From Achromobacter spanius (GTDB lineage: Bacteria; Pseudomonadota; Gammaproteobacteria; Burkholderiales; Burkholderiaceae_B), in contig NZ_CP025030.1 in the NCBI RefSeq assembly GCF_002812705.1, positions 4,588,001-4,652,000 on the forward strand: DNA of 64,000 nt. Direction: 5' to 3'. Both the position numbers and the translations under genes were made by a program. Every line of letters starts with the position of its first letter. Position 1 is the stretch's first letter. Below are positions 8,429 to 17,006 of this stretch, piece after piece. The notes under the pieces were generated by a model. It searched no databases, was not told the origin of the DNA, and saw only the letters and a program-made list of their open reading frames with translations.

Positions 8429-10676
8429 GCAGCAACCCGCGCACCTTGGCGCGCCGGTAGCGGTCGTCAATCAAGTGCACCGTGCCCACATCGCTTTCGG
8501 TACGGATCACGCGGCCCGCCGCCTGCACCACCTTTTGCATGCCCGGGTACAGATAGGTGTAGTCATAGCCGTTTTCCTCGCCGTAGCGCAGCTCCATCGC
8601 GCGCTTCATGTTTTCGTTCACGGCATTCACCTGCGGCAGGCCCAGCGTGGCGATGAAGGCGCCGATCAGGCGCTTGCCGGGCAGGTCCACCCCTTCCGAG
8701 AACGCGCCGCCCAGCACCGCGAAGCCCACGCCCTGGCCGGCTTCGGTAAAGCGCGCCAGGAACGCCGCCCGGCCCGCTTCGTCCATACCGGGCGTTTGCA
8801 GCCAGATGGGCACGGCCGGATGGCGTGCGCGCATCAGGTCCGACACCTGCCGCAGGTAGTCAAAGCTGCTGAGAAAGCCCAGGTAATTGCCCGGGCGTTC
8901 CGCGTACTGCGTGGCGATCAGGTCAACAATGGGCGCCAGCGAACGCTCGCGGTCGCGATAGCGGGTGGACACATTGCCCACCACGCGCACCGCCAATTGC
9001 TCGGCCTGAAACGGCGCGGCCACGTCTATCCAAGGTGTTTCGTTGGGCAGCCCCAAGGTGTCGCGATAAAACTGCTGGGGGCTCAAGGTGCCCGAGAACA
9101 GCACGGTGGCGTGCGCCGCCGCATAGCGCGCCGCCAGGTACGACGCGGGGATCACATTGCGCACGCACAAGGTGGACGGCCGGGTCTTGGCGCTGGCCAC
9201 GCCCACGTCCGACAGCGTCACATCAAACAAGGCATGCGAGCCGAACTGCTCGGCCAGGCGCATGAATTGCAGCGCCTGGAAGTAGAACGTCAGCACCGGG
9301 TCGTCTTGCGGCAAGGGAGATTCAGCCATGTACTCCATGATGGCGCCCACCGCTTTCTGCACGGCCGCCAACACACCCGGCGCCACCGCGTCATACGCTT
9401 GATAGCGTTCTGCCTGCTTCTTGTTCAGCGCATTCCAAGAGCGCTGCAAGCCGTCCAGCGGCTTCTTCAAGGCTTTCGGCGCGGCATAGCGCGCCGCCGA
9501 CAACGAGGCCTGATCCAGTTCCCCCGTGTACATGCGGCGCGCGCGGTCAACCAGGTTGTGCGCCTCGTCCACCAGCACCGCCACCTTCCATTGGTAGGCC
9601 TGCGTCATGGCGTACAGCATGGCCGACGAGTCGTAGTAATAGTTGTAGTCGCCCACCACCACGTCGCTCCAGCGGATCAGCTCTTGCGACAGGTAGTACG
9701 GGCAGATGCTGTGTTCACGAGCCACGGCGCGCACCGTGGGCGCGTCCAGCCGTACATGCTGTACCGCTGCCTGACGCGCTTGGGGCAAGCGGTCGTAAAA
9801 GCCCTGCGCCAAGGGGCAGGAATCCCCGTGGCAGGCCAGGTCCGGATGCTCGCAGGTTTTGTCTCGCGCCTGCAAGTCCAGCACGCGCAAGCCGGGCGCG
9901 GCGGGCTGCGCGTTGACCGTGTCCAGCGCTTCAACCGCCAGCGCCCTGCCCGAGCCCTTGGCCGCCAGGAAGAAGATTTTGTCCAAACCCGTACCTGGGC
10001 TGGCCTTGAGCATGGGGAAGATCGTACCCAGCGTCTTGCCGATACCGGTGGGCGCCTGCGCCATCAGGCAGCGCCCATCACGCGCCGTGCGGTACACAGC
10101 CACGGCCAGATCGCGCTGCCCGGCACGGAATTCGCCATGCGGAAAGCCCAGCTTTTCCAGCGCCGCATCGCGCGTCTGGCGATGCGCGAGTTCGGTCTTG
10201 GCCCATGCCAGGAAGCGGTCGCACTGTTCCTGGAAGAACGTTTGCAGCGCCGCGGCCTCGTGCGTTTCCACAAGTACCGTTTCTTCCTCGGTGACCACGT
10301 TGAAATACACCAGCGCCACGCGCACCTGTTCCAGCCCGCGCGCCTGGCAAAGCAGATGGCCGTAGACCCGCGCCTGCGCCCAATGCACCACGCGATGGTT
10401 CTCTCGCACGCTGTCCAACTGGCCGCGATACGTCTTGATCTCTTCAAGCTGATTGGCCACGGGGTCATAGCCATCTGCACGCCCCCGCACCAGCAGGCCT
10501 TCATGCTGGCCGGACAAGGACACCTCGGTCTCGTAGTCAGGCCCGCGCCGCCCGGTCACGACCGCGTGCCCCGCCATGCCTTCGACTCCGCTGGGCGCGG
10601 GCGTGAAGCGCAAGTCCAGGTCGCCGGCCCGCGCCGTGAATTCGCACAGCGCGCGCACCGCCACGGCATAGCTCAT
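8406..10676 (-). CDS. XPD/DinG-type superfamily 2 helicase with N-terminal PD-(D/E)XK-like domain
   Basis: A 756-residue protein. The first 200 residues contain a nuclease-like signature (GRADGYD, then LEEIKTYRG, the D...ExK arrangement of PD-(D/E)XK enzymes). The helicase core follows with Walker A APTGIGKT, a DEAH box (VLVDEAHNLVDRARR) and C-terminal motif VI (QAAGRVIRTESD). Four cysteines between motif I and the DEAH box (KTCEHPDLACHGDSC and ICPYY) fit an XPD/DinG iron-sulfur cluster. I start at the ATG at 10676, which overlaps the FAN1-like stop as ATGA, rather than at an upstream in-frame start. Coupling to a FAN1-type nuclease points to DNA repair, probably of interstrand crosslinks or structured DNA. 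The function is inferred; the family is clear. Confidence 0.85.
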   Translation of the reverse strand: MSYAVAVRALCEFTARAGDLDLRFTPAPSGVEGMAGHAVVTGRRGPDYETEVSLSGQHEGLLVRGRADGYDPVANQLEEIKTYRGQLDSVRENHRVVHWAQARVYGHLLCQARGLEQVRVALVYFNVVTEEETVLVETHEAAALQTFFQEQCDRFLAWAKTELAHRQTRDAALEKLGFPHGEFRAGQRDLAVAVYRTARDGRCLMAQAPTGIGKTLGTIFPMLKASPGTGLDKIFFLAAKGSGRALAVEALDTVNAQPAAPGLRVLDLQARDKTCEHPDLACHGDSCPLAQGFYDRLPQARQAAVQHVRLDAPTVRAVAREHSICPYYLSQELIRWSDVVVGDYNYYYDSSAMLYAMTQAYQWKVAVLVDEAHNLVDRARRMYTGELDQASLSAARYAAPKALKKPLDGLQRSWNALNKKQAERYQAYDAVAPGVLAAVQKAVGAIMEYMAESPLPQDDPVLTFYFQALQFMRLAEQFGSHALFDVTLSDVGVASAKTRPSTLCVRNVIPASYLAARYAAAHATVLFSGTLSPQQFYRDTLGLPNETPWIDVAAPFQAEQLAVRVVGNVSTRYRDRERSLAPIVDLIATQYAERPGNYLGFLSSFDYLRQVSDLMRARHPAVPIWLQTPGMDEAGRAAFLARFTEAGQGVGFAVLGGAFSEGVDLPGKRLIGAFIATLGLPQVNAVNENMKRAMELRYGEENGYDYTYLYPGMQKVVQAAGRVIRTESDVGTVHLIDDRYRRAKVRGLLPSWWRVD

Positions 10677-12388
10677 GCCACGCCCTCCTGCCACGTAACG
10701 TGGCAAACGCGCACCGGCATGCCGTGCGCCACGCAGTACTGGAGCCATCGGATCTGGTTGTCTTGCAGCTTGTCGCCGGGACCTTTCACTTCGATGAGTT
10801 CATAGCGGCGCTCGGCCGGCCAGAAGCGGATCAGGTCCGGCAGCCCCGAACGATTGGTTTTCACGTCGCGCAGCAGGCGGGTAAAGAGCAGCTTCAAGTG
10901 CGCGGCGGGCAGGCAGTCCAGCGCCTGAATCAGCAAGGTTTCGGACAAGGCGCCCCAGAACACAAACGGCGACTGCACGCCCGCCTTGTCGGCGTAGCGT
11001 TGCAGGATCAGGTCGCGATAAGCCGGAGTGTCCAACTGCGCCAGGCAATCGGCGAACAGCGCCTGGCGTCGTTCGTGAAAATCCGGCGCGTCCAGGTCGG
11101 CCGGGCCACGCTGGAACGGGTGAAAGAACGCACCCGGCAAGGGCGCGAACACGGCCGGCCAGCACAGCAGGCCGAACAGGGAATTCAGCAGCGCGTTCTC
11201 CACGTAATGCACGGGCGCATCGTCTTGATGCAGGTGGTCGCGTGTGGCGAACTCAACAGAAGCCGGGGTGGCCGGTCGTGGCAGCGTGAGGTCGGTGCGC
11301 GGCAAGGCGTGGGCGGGCGCGCGGGCGGGCCGGCCCTGCCCCAGCGCGCGATACAAGCGCGGCAACATGCGGGCCACGCGCTGGCTTTCCTCTTCGCTTT
11401 CGGGCGCGTCGCGCGCTTGCAGCGCCAGGGCCAACGCCTCGTCATACCGCTCCATGCGCTCGTGCACGCGAATGCGACGATGGCGCGCGCCGGGGTAAGC
11501 ACAGTGTTCATAGGCGGCTTGCGCCGCTGCCCAATCATGCGCGCGTTCACACGCCTGCCCGATCCGCAGCAGCACCTTGGCGCGGCGCTTTTCCAGCCAG
11601 GCGTTCCGGCTGACGCAGCCTTGCACCGTCGCCAGCAAGGCGGCAATGTCCGCGCCGTCATCCAGCGCCGTGCGGCACGCATGCAGCACCAGGTAGGCAT
11701 CCACGTCCGCCCGCGTCTGGAAGGCGCGTGACGAGGTGTCGAATGGCACGGTCTCGTACTGGAACACACCCAGATCGGCCAACACGAATTCCGACCAGTC
11801 CTGATGCAGGTTGCCGAAGAACATCAGCCGGAAGCGTTCGCAAAGATCGCCGACCATGACGCGCCAGATGGGTTCTTGCGCACCCGGAAACCATTCGGCG
11901 TATGGCCGGGGGGTGTCGTGCGCGATGCGCAGCGCGTCCAGCAGGTCGGCTTTGCGGGCGGAGGGTTTAAGGGGCAGTTCCAACGGCAGGCCAGAATCCG
12001 AGCCAAATTGCGGGCGAGATTGCGGACCAGATTCGGGACCGGACGCCGCGCCAGCAAACAACCTGCAAAGCTCCGGCTTGGTATGCAGGCCGAACAGTTC
12101 GTCCAGCGACATCGGCGCCACCGCGTCCAGCCAACCCAGCGCCGCAAGCGGCGCGGCCGCATCCACTGCGCTGCCGATTTCCTCATAGACCAGCCGGCTG
12201 GCCCGAAACCACGGCCCCCGACGCATCAGCATGCGCACCATCAAGGCCTGCGAGGCTTGCGGCAAAGCCTGAAAGTCAGCCAGGAAACGGTGCTCAGCGG
12301 CGTCCAGCAGGTCGGCATAACGTTCGCCGACCCACGCCAAGGCGCGCTGGAAATTGTGCAAGTAGTAGTAGCGGTGCGGGGGAAACAT
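10673..12388 (-). CDS. FAN1-type VRR-NUC domain nuclease
   Basis: A 571-residue protein with a C-terminal VRR-NUC domain: Asp518 in GLPDLI, then Glu533 and Lys535 in ELIEVKGPGD, which are the PD-(D/E)XK catalytic residues, followed by the Q-x-x-W-L helix (DNQIRWLQY). The N-terminal part (YYYLHNFQRALAWVGERY) resembles the DNA-binding region of bacterial FAN1 proteins, and the length is close to them. FAN1 is a structure-specific 5' flap nuclease that helps unhook interstrand crosslinks. The gene is coupled to the downstream helicase by an ATGA overlap. A short Gly/Ser/Pro/Gln-rich stretch near residue 120 is encoded by 12-bp repeats. Confidence 0.85.
   Translation of the reverse strand: MFPPHRYYYLHNFQRALAWVGERYADLLDAAEHRFLADFQALPQASQALMVRMLMRRGPWFRASRLVYEEIGSAVDAAAPLAALGWLDAVAPMSLDELFGLHTKPELCRLFAGAASGPESGPQSRPQFGSDSGLPLELPLKPSARKADLLDALRIAHDTPRPYAEWFPGAQEPIWRVMVGDLCERFRLMFFGNLHQDWSEFVLADLGVFQYETVPFDTSSRAFQTRADVDAYLVLHACRTALDDGADIAALLATVQGCVSRNAWLEKRRAKVLLRIGQACERAHDWAAAQAAYEHCAYPGARHRRIRVHERMERYDEALALALQARDAPESEEESQRVARMLPRLYRALGQGRPARAPAHALPRTDLTLPRPATPASVEFATRDHLHQDDAPVHYVENALLNSLFGLLCWPAVFAPLPGAFFHPFQRGPADLDAPDFHERRQALFADCLAQLDTPAYRDLILQRYADKAGVQSPFVFWGALSETLLIQALDCLPAAHLKLLFTRLLRDVKTNRSGLPDLIRFWPAERRYELIEVKGPGDKLQDNQIRWLQYCVAHGMPVRVCHVTWQEGVA
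12005..12040. repeat. Three 12-bp tandem repeats inside the FAN1-like gene
   Basis: Three near-identical 12-bp units, aaattgcgggcg, agattgcggacc and agattcgggacc, stand head to tail. They encode a repeating four-residue unit rich in Gly, Pro, Ser and Gln, probably a flexible linker. The unit is a multiple of three, so copy changes would keep the frame. Confidence 0.7.
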
Positions 12389-12474
12389 CGGCCGGGCCGG
12401 ATAGCTGGTTTTTTATCCAGTAATCATAGCAGGCGGCCCGGCGCTTCAGCGTGCGATTTTGCTCAGGGAACAAC

Positions 12475-12723
12475 TCACGTACGCGACCACCACCACACCC
12501 CCCATGCCATCGCAGCCGGAAGGCCGAACAGCGCTATATGAATAGGCAGTTCCTCGGCCAGCGTGTAGCCGTGCGACATGCCGGTGCGCAGGTTCCACAC
12601 GGATACGGCCAGCCAGGCGACGGTGAATACGCCCGCCGCCACGGTGCGATGCGCGGCGGGTGTCAGCCGAATCAGCAGCGCGGCCAATACCAGCCCCACC
12701 GCGATGAAGATCAAGGTACGCAA
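12475..12723 (-). CDS. Small membrane protein, unknown function
   Basis: An 82-residue hydrophobic protein with about three membrane segments (near residues 3-20, 25-42 and 60-78) and a tryptophan-rich end (WGVWWWSRT). It stands alone between the FAN1-like gene and the gluconate dehydrogenase operon. I do not recognise a family. Composition and coherent membrane topology argue that it is a real gene. A role beyond being an inner-membrane protein cannot be inferred. Confidence 0.65.
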   Translation of the reverse strand: MRTLIFIAVGLVLAALLIRLTPAAHRTVAAGVFTVAWLAVSVWNLRTGMSHGYTLAEELPIHIALFGLPAAMAWGVWWWSRT

Positions 12724-12854
12724 GATGGCCTCACTGGGTGGTGTGGCCGCCGTTGATGAGAAGGTCAGTTCGGCAAAGGGTCAGGGGCGGCGCTTGGACA
12801 GCAGATTACGCTTGGCGCGCGCCGTTATCAATCGCCGCCCCCGAAAACCCCGAA

Positions 12855-14171
12855 CTACCGCGCCGGCTGCGCCGCCGCGCCCACGTCCTTGCGGACCTTG
12901 GCCACATCGGACGCGCTGACCGCCGCGGCCTTGTTGCCCCAGCTCGACCGCACGAAGGTCACCACATCGGCGACTTCCTTGTCGGTCATGCGCCAGTCAA
13001 AGCCAGGCATGGCGTAGGCGGTGGGGGCCGCCGTCGTGCCCGGCATCTGCGCACCCTTGAGCACGATGTGGATCAGCGACGTCGGGTCCGCCGAATTCAC
13101 CGTCGAGCTCAGCGCCAACTGCGGGAACGTTTCCGTGTAGCCCTTGCCGGTGCTGCGATGGCAGGCCGCGCAGTTGTTCAGGAAGGCCATGGCGCCGTCG
13201 CCCTTGTCCTTGCCCGTACGCAGCGCCTGCGCCACGGTTTCGTCGTAGGCCAAGGGCTTGCTGGCGGCGTCCTTGTTCACCGGCGGCAAGCTCTTCAGAT
13301 ACACGGCGATGGCGTTCAGGTCGTCGTCCGTCAGATGCTGCGTGCTGTCTTGCACCACCTGTGCCATGCCGCCAAATGCGGCCGAATGACCGTTGCGGCC
13401 CGACTTCAGGAAGACGGCAATGTCTTCCTTGGTCCAGCTACCCAGGCCGTCCACGACGTCGCCGCGCAGGTTCTTGGCCAGCCAGCCTTCCACCACGCCA
13501 CCCGACAGGAAGGCCGAGCCGTCCGCGTCGCTCAAGGCCTTTTCCTGCAAGGCGAAACCGCGCGGGGTGTGGCAGGTGCTGCAATGCCCCAGCCCTTCAA
13601 CCAGGTATTGGCCACGCAGCAGCGCCGCGCGGTCCGCGCCCTTCAGGTCGCTGGCCGCGGGGCCGTTGACGACGTCGGGTGCGAACATCCAGCGCCACAC
13701 GGTCAGCGGCCAGCGCATCGACATGGGCCACGAAATATCCGTGTCCTTGTTTTCCTGCTTGACCGGTTCGACACCGTGCATGAAGTAGGCGTACAGCGCC
13801 TTCACGTCTTCGGGCGTGACCTTGGCGTACGCGGTGTAAGGCATGGCCGGATACAGCGAATGGCCGTCCTTGGCCTTGCCGTGGCGCACGGCCTGGTCGA
13901 AGTCCTCGTACGTGTAGTTGCCGATGCCGGTTTCTTTATCGGGCGTGATGTTGGTCGAATAAATCGTGCCCAGCGGCGATTCGATGCCCAATCCACCGGC
14001 AAAGGGCTTGCCGCCCCCGGCCGTGTGGCAGGCAATGCAATCACCGGCGCGCGACAGGTATTCGCCCTGCTTGATCATCTGGGCGTCGTTCGACGCGGGC
14101 GTGCCGTCCGCCGCGAAAGCGGTGCTGGCGACCAGGGCCGAGAACGCCGCAACAATGGTTTGCTTCAACAT
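12855..14171 (-). CDS. Triheme cytochrome c subunit of a gluconate-2-dehydrogenase-type complex
   Basis: A 438-residue exported protein. A signal peptide (about residues 1-21, ending AFA-AD) precedes three heme-binding CxxCH motifs: C45-H49, C197-H201 and C334-H338. Three-heme cytochromes of this size are the membrane-facing subunit of gluconate 2-dehydrogenase, sorbitol dehydrogenase and alcohol dehydrogenase complexes, passing electrons to ubiquinone. It is the third gene of a three-gene operon behind the Tat subunit and the flavoprotein, 12 bp after the flavoprotein stop. The substrate is uncertain because several sugar-acid dehydrogenases share this layout. Confidence 0.9.
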   Translation of the reverse strand: MLKQTIVAAFSALVASTAFAADGTPASNDAQMIKQGEYLSRAGDCIACHTAGGGKPFAGGLGIESPLGTIYSTNITPDKETGIGNYTYEDFDQAVRHGKAKDGHSLYPAMPYTAYAKVTPEDVKALYAYFMHGVEPVKQENKDTDISWPMSMRWPLTVWRWMFAPDVVNGPAASDLKGADRAALLRGQYLVEGLGHCSTCHTPRGFALQEKALSDADGSAFLSGGVVEGWLAKNLRGDVVDGLGSWTKEDIAVFLKSGRNGHSAAFGGMAQVVQDSTQHLTDDDLNAIAVYLKSLPPVNKDAASKPLAYDETVAQALRTGKDKGDGAMAFLNNCAACHRSTGKGYTETFPQLALSSTVNSADPTSLIHIVLKGAQMPGTTAAPTAYAMPGFDWRMTDKEVADVVTFVRSSWGNKAAAVSASDVAKVRKDVGAAAQPAR

Positions 14172-14183
14172 TGTTCCGTCTCC

Positions 14184-15959
14184 TTACGCCTGGACCAGCG
14201 GGCCGGGGTTCTTCAGGTACTGATCGCGGATCGCCTGCGCGGCCCAATAGGCCAAGGCGCCCACCAACCCGGTCGGGTTGTAGCCCATGTTCTGCGGGAA
14301 CACGCAGGCGCCCATCACGAACACGTTCGGCACGTCCCAGCTTTGCAGGTACTTGTTGACCACGCTTTCCTTGGGGTTCGAGCCCATGATCGCGCCGCCC
14401 GTGTTGTGCGTGCTTTGGTAGACGCGCGTGTCATAGCGCGCGCCCTTCTTGCGTACCCCGACGAAGTACTTTTCGGGGTTCATGGCCTTGGCCACGGTTT
14501 CCATGCGCTTGCCCATGTAGCCCAGCATGTCGAACTCGTTGTCGTGCCAGTCGAACGTCATGCGCAACAGCGGCTGGCCGAAGGCGTCCTTGTAGGTCGG
14601 GTCCAACGACAGGTAAGCGTCGCGGTACGACATCACCGAGCCCGAAATGCCGATCGTCATGTAGCGCTGGTAGGCGTCTTGCACACCGGCCTTCCAGGCC
14701 GTGCCCCACGACGGCGTGCCCGGCGGGGTCGGCGTCTGCTTGATCGGTCGACCGCCAGTGCGCACGTGGCGGATGCTGGCCCCGCCCACGAAACCCAAGG
14801 GGCCGTGGTCGAACTGGTCGCCATTCAAATCGTCCATGCCCACGCCGCCCGCGCCCGTGCCCATGAAGGGGTTCAGTTGCGTGCCCTTGGGCAACAGCAC
14901 GTTGACGCCGCCGTTCATCTGGTAGGCGTAGTTCTTGCCGACCACGCCCTCGTTGGTCTTCGGGTCATACGGCTTGCCGATGCCCGACAGCAGCAGCAGG
15001 CGCACGTTGTGCATCTGATACGCCGACAGGATCACCAGGTCGGCCGGCTGGTCAATCTCTTGACCCTGGGCGTCGATGTACGTCACGCCGATGGCCTTCT
15101 TGCCGGTCGAATCCAGGTTGACCTTGATCACTTGCGCATGCGTGCGCAGTTCGAAGTTGGTCTTCTTCAGCAGCACCGGCAGAATCGTCGTCTGCGGCGA
15201 AGCCTTGGAATACATGTAGCAGCCGTAGTTTTCGCAGAAGCCGCAAAAATTACAGGGTCCCAGGCGCACGCCATAGGGGTTGGTGTACGGGCCGGACGCG
15301 TTGGCGGCGGGCGTCGGATAGGGGTTGAAGCCCACCTCGCGCGCGGCCTTTTCGAACAACTGCGCGCCATAGGTGGTGGCCAGCGGCGCCAGCGGGAATT
15401 CCTTGCTGCGCTTGCCTTCCAGCGGGTTGCCGCCTTCCACGATCTTGCCGTTCAGGTTGCCGGCCTTGCCCGACGTGCCGCACACGTATTCGAACTTGGA
15501 GAAGTACGGTTCCAGTTCGTCGTAGGTGACGCCGAAGTCCTGGATGGTCATGCCTTCCGGGATGAAGCTCTTGCCGTAGCGCGTTTCGTAGCGCGTGCGC
15601 AGTTCCAGTTCTTCGGGCAGCACGCGGTAATGCATGCCGTTCCAGTGAAAGCCCGCGCCGCCTACGCCCGTGCCCAGCAGGAACGAACCGTTCTGCCGAT
15701 ACGGCACGGCCACGTCATCCACGCCATGGCGGATGGTCACGGTTTCCTTGGACAGGTCCTGGAACAGCTTGCCGCGCACCGAATACGCCAGCTCGTCGAT
15801 CACCTTGGGGTATTCGGCGTCCTTGGGGGTGTCTTGCATGCCGCCGCGTTCCAGCGCCAGCACGTGCAAGCCCGCTTCGGTCAGCTCTTGGCCCAGGATC
15901 GCGCCGGTCCAGCCGAACCCGACCAGTACCGCATCAACTTTGTCTTTCTTGATTGCCAT
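14184..15959 (-). CDS. GMC-family FAD oxidoreductase, large subunit of gluconate-2-dehydrogenase-type complex
   Basis: A 591-residue glucose-methanol-choline family flavoprotein. The N-terminal Rossmann segment (VDAVLVGFGWTGAILGQELTEAG) is given only as a landmark for FAD binding; other hallmarks are GTGVGGAGFHWNGMHYR and, near the C-terminus, STHNTGGAIMG with the catalytic histidine and NVFVMGACVFPQNMGYNPT. It has no signal peptide of its own, which fits export by hitch-hiking on the Tat-targeted small subunit encoded just upstream. It should oxidise a sugar acid or polyol in the periplasm and hand electrons to the cytochrome subunit. Confidence 0.92.
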   Translation of the reverse strand: MAIKKDKVDAVLVGFGWTGAILGQELTEAGLHVLALERGGMQDTPKDAEYPKVIDELAYSVRGKLFQDLSKETVTIRHGVDDVAVPYRQNGSFLLGTGVGGAGFHWNGMHYRVLPEELELRTRYETRYGKSFIPEGMTIQDFGVTYDELEPYFSKFEYVCGTSGKAGNLNGKIVEGGNPLEGKRSKEFPLAPLATTYGAQLFEKAAREVGFNPYPTPAANASGPYTNPYGVRLGPCNFCGFCENYGCYMYSKASPQTTILPVLLKKTNFELRTHAQVIKVNLDSTGKKAIGVTYIDAQGQEIDQPADLVILSAYQMHNVRLLLLSGIGKPYDPKTNEGVVGKNYAYQMNGGVNVLLPKGTQLNPFMGTGAGGVGMDDLNGDQFDHGPLGFVGGASIRHVRTGGRPIKQTPTPPGTPSWGTAWKAGVQDAYQRYMTIGISGSVMSYRDAYLSLDPTYKDAFGQPLLRMTFDWHDNEFDMLGYMGKRMETVAKAMNPEKYFVGVRKKGARYDTRVYQSTHNTGGAIMGSNPKESVVNKYLQSWDVPNVFVMGACVFPQNMGYNPTGLVGALAYWAAQAIRDQYLKNPGPLVQA

Positions 15960-15965
15960 GATTGA

Positions 15966-16679
15966 TTAACCCTTTTCCCCAGAGATCGACACGGGGCCAT
16001 AGGGGTACTTGACGTTGGGCTGATCGACCCAGTCCATGTAGTCGGCGCGCGCGCCCGGAAAGCCCACCATCTTCCAGCCCACCATGTTCTTGTTGCCGCC
16101 GTACATCGGGTCGGCAAAGAAGCCTTCTTTGGTGTTGGCCAGCAGGAAGCTGAAGAAGGTGGATGCCGGAACGGCTTCCAGCTTGATCTTGTTGCCTTGC
16201 AGGTCTTTCAAGATCTGTTCCTGCAAGGGCTTGTCCAGTTCGGCGTAGACCTTGCCGTGCGTTTTCACGCACCAGGCGTTGCAGGCTTCAATGCCGTGGC
16301 GATAGACCTCGCGCGGGTTTTGGTTCAGCTGATAACCCAGTTCAGGCACCTGGTCGGTGTGGAACGGGCCTTGCATGTACCAGAGCTTGCCATGGCCAAA
16401 TGGCGTTTCCATCTGACGGTCGATGAATTCCGGCACACCCGCTTCGATCGCGCCCGGACCATATTGGTCGGCGGGGATCAGGTGATCCACTGCGGCAACG
16501 ATGAAGTCCCATTCGGGCTTGGTGAAATAGGTGGGTTCGTAGGGCTTGGCGGCCGCTGCGGTCTTGTCGTCCGCGGCGTTGGTACAGCCAGTGGTCAGCG
16601 CGCCAACCGCCAATGTCGACGCGGGCACGATCGCCAGCGCCTGAAGAAACCGACGACGCGGCTTTGCATCATCTGTCAT
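15966..16679 (-). CDS. Tat-exported small (subunit 3) protein of gluconate-2-dehydrogenase-type complex
   Basis: A 237-residue protein of the gluconate 2-dehydrogenase subunit 3 family. The N-terminus carries a twin-arginine signal (KPRRRFLQALAIVPAS) and a Cys in GALTTGC, so it could also be lipidated. I start at the ATG at 16679, six bases after a GGAG ribosome site; an ATG two codons earlier sits directly on that site. It acts as the Tat chaperone-like partner for the flavoprotein. It is the first gene of the operon, so the promoter should lie in the 280 bp upstream. Confidence 0.88.
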   Translation of the reverse strand: MTDDAKPRRRFLQALAIVPASTLAVGALTTGCTNAADDKTAAAAKPYEPTYFTKPEWDFIVAAVDHLIPADQYGPGAIEAGVPEFIDRQMETPFGHGKLWYMQGPFHTDQVPELGYQLNQNPREVYRHGIEACNAWCVKTHGKVYAELDKPLQEQILKDLQGNKIKLEAVPASTFFSFLLANTKEGFFADPMYGGNKNMVGWKMVGFPGARADYMDWVDQPNVKYPYGPVSISGEKG

Positions 16680-17006
16680 AGACATCTCCGTGAATATTCC
16701 AAGTTGTCCTAGCGCGCTACCGAACATGAACCCTGGAAACACGAACTGCCGAGCTAGTGACAACACGCTCTGTACTTCAGAAAAAGTTGAACCTGCTCTT
16801 CAATGGGGACGTAAGAGAAGGTGCTGGCATTATGCGCTTATTCATGCATCTGATCTGCTTGTGGGACCAGATCAGATTGAATTTATTGACATGGAAAAGT
16901 GTTTTGCTTTAAGGACAAAGTAAGAAGCCCGCAAAAGCGGGCTTTTCTGACAGTTGGGTGAATGAATTCTGTATATTTCGCGGATGGAACACCACGGATG
17001 GCAGGC
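16680..17006. other. Intergenic stretch with a hairpin and an orphan terminator
   Basis: No convincing protein gene is visible. It contains the promoter region of the dehydrogenase operon (minus strand), a 9-bp inverted repeat (16848-16856 with 16869-16877, 12-nt loop), a TTGACA box at 16886-16891 with a weak TTTAAG 16 bp on, and a plus-strand terminator at 16925-16947. A terminator without a coding gene in front of it hints at a small RNA, which is inference only. Confidence 0.5.
16925..16947 (+). terminator. Rho-independent terminator, plus strand
   Basis: Perfect 8-bp stem (aagcccgc 16925-16932, gcgggctt 16937-16944) with an AAAA loop and a short T run after it. It points on the plus strand, where no upstream protein gene exists for several kilobases. 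Confidence 0.75.

Noticed and set aside
8475..10805. 776-codon plus-strand open frame opposite the helicase
   Set aside because: Antisense of conserved helicase motifs; no recognisable fold.
12738..15965. 1075-codon plus-strand open frame opposite the gluconate dehydrogenase genes
   Set aside because: It is the antisense of two clear enzymes, is rich in Arg/His/Gly/Gln and shows no domain; long antisense frames are normal in GC-rich DNA.
16886..16913. TTGACA plus TTTAAG promoter just before the orphan terminator
   Set aside because: The -10 is weak and the start would fall almost on the terminator, leaving no useful transcript.
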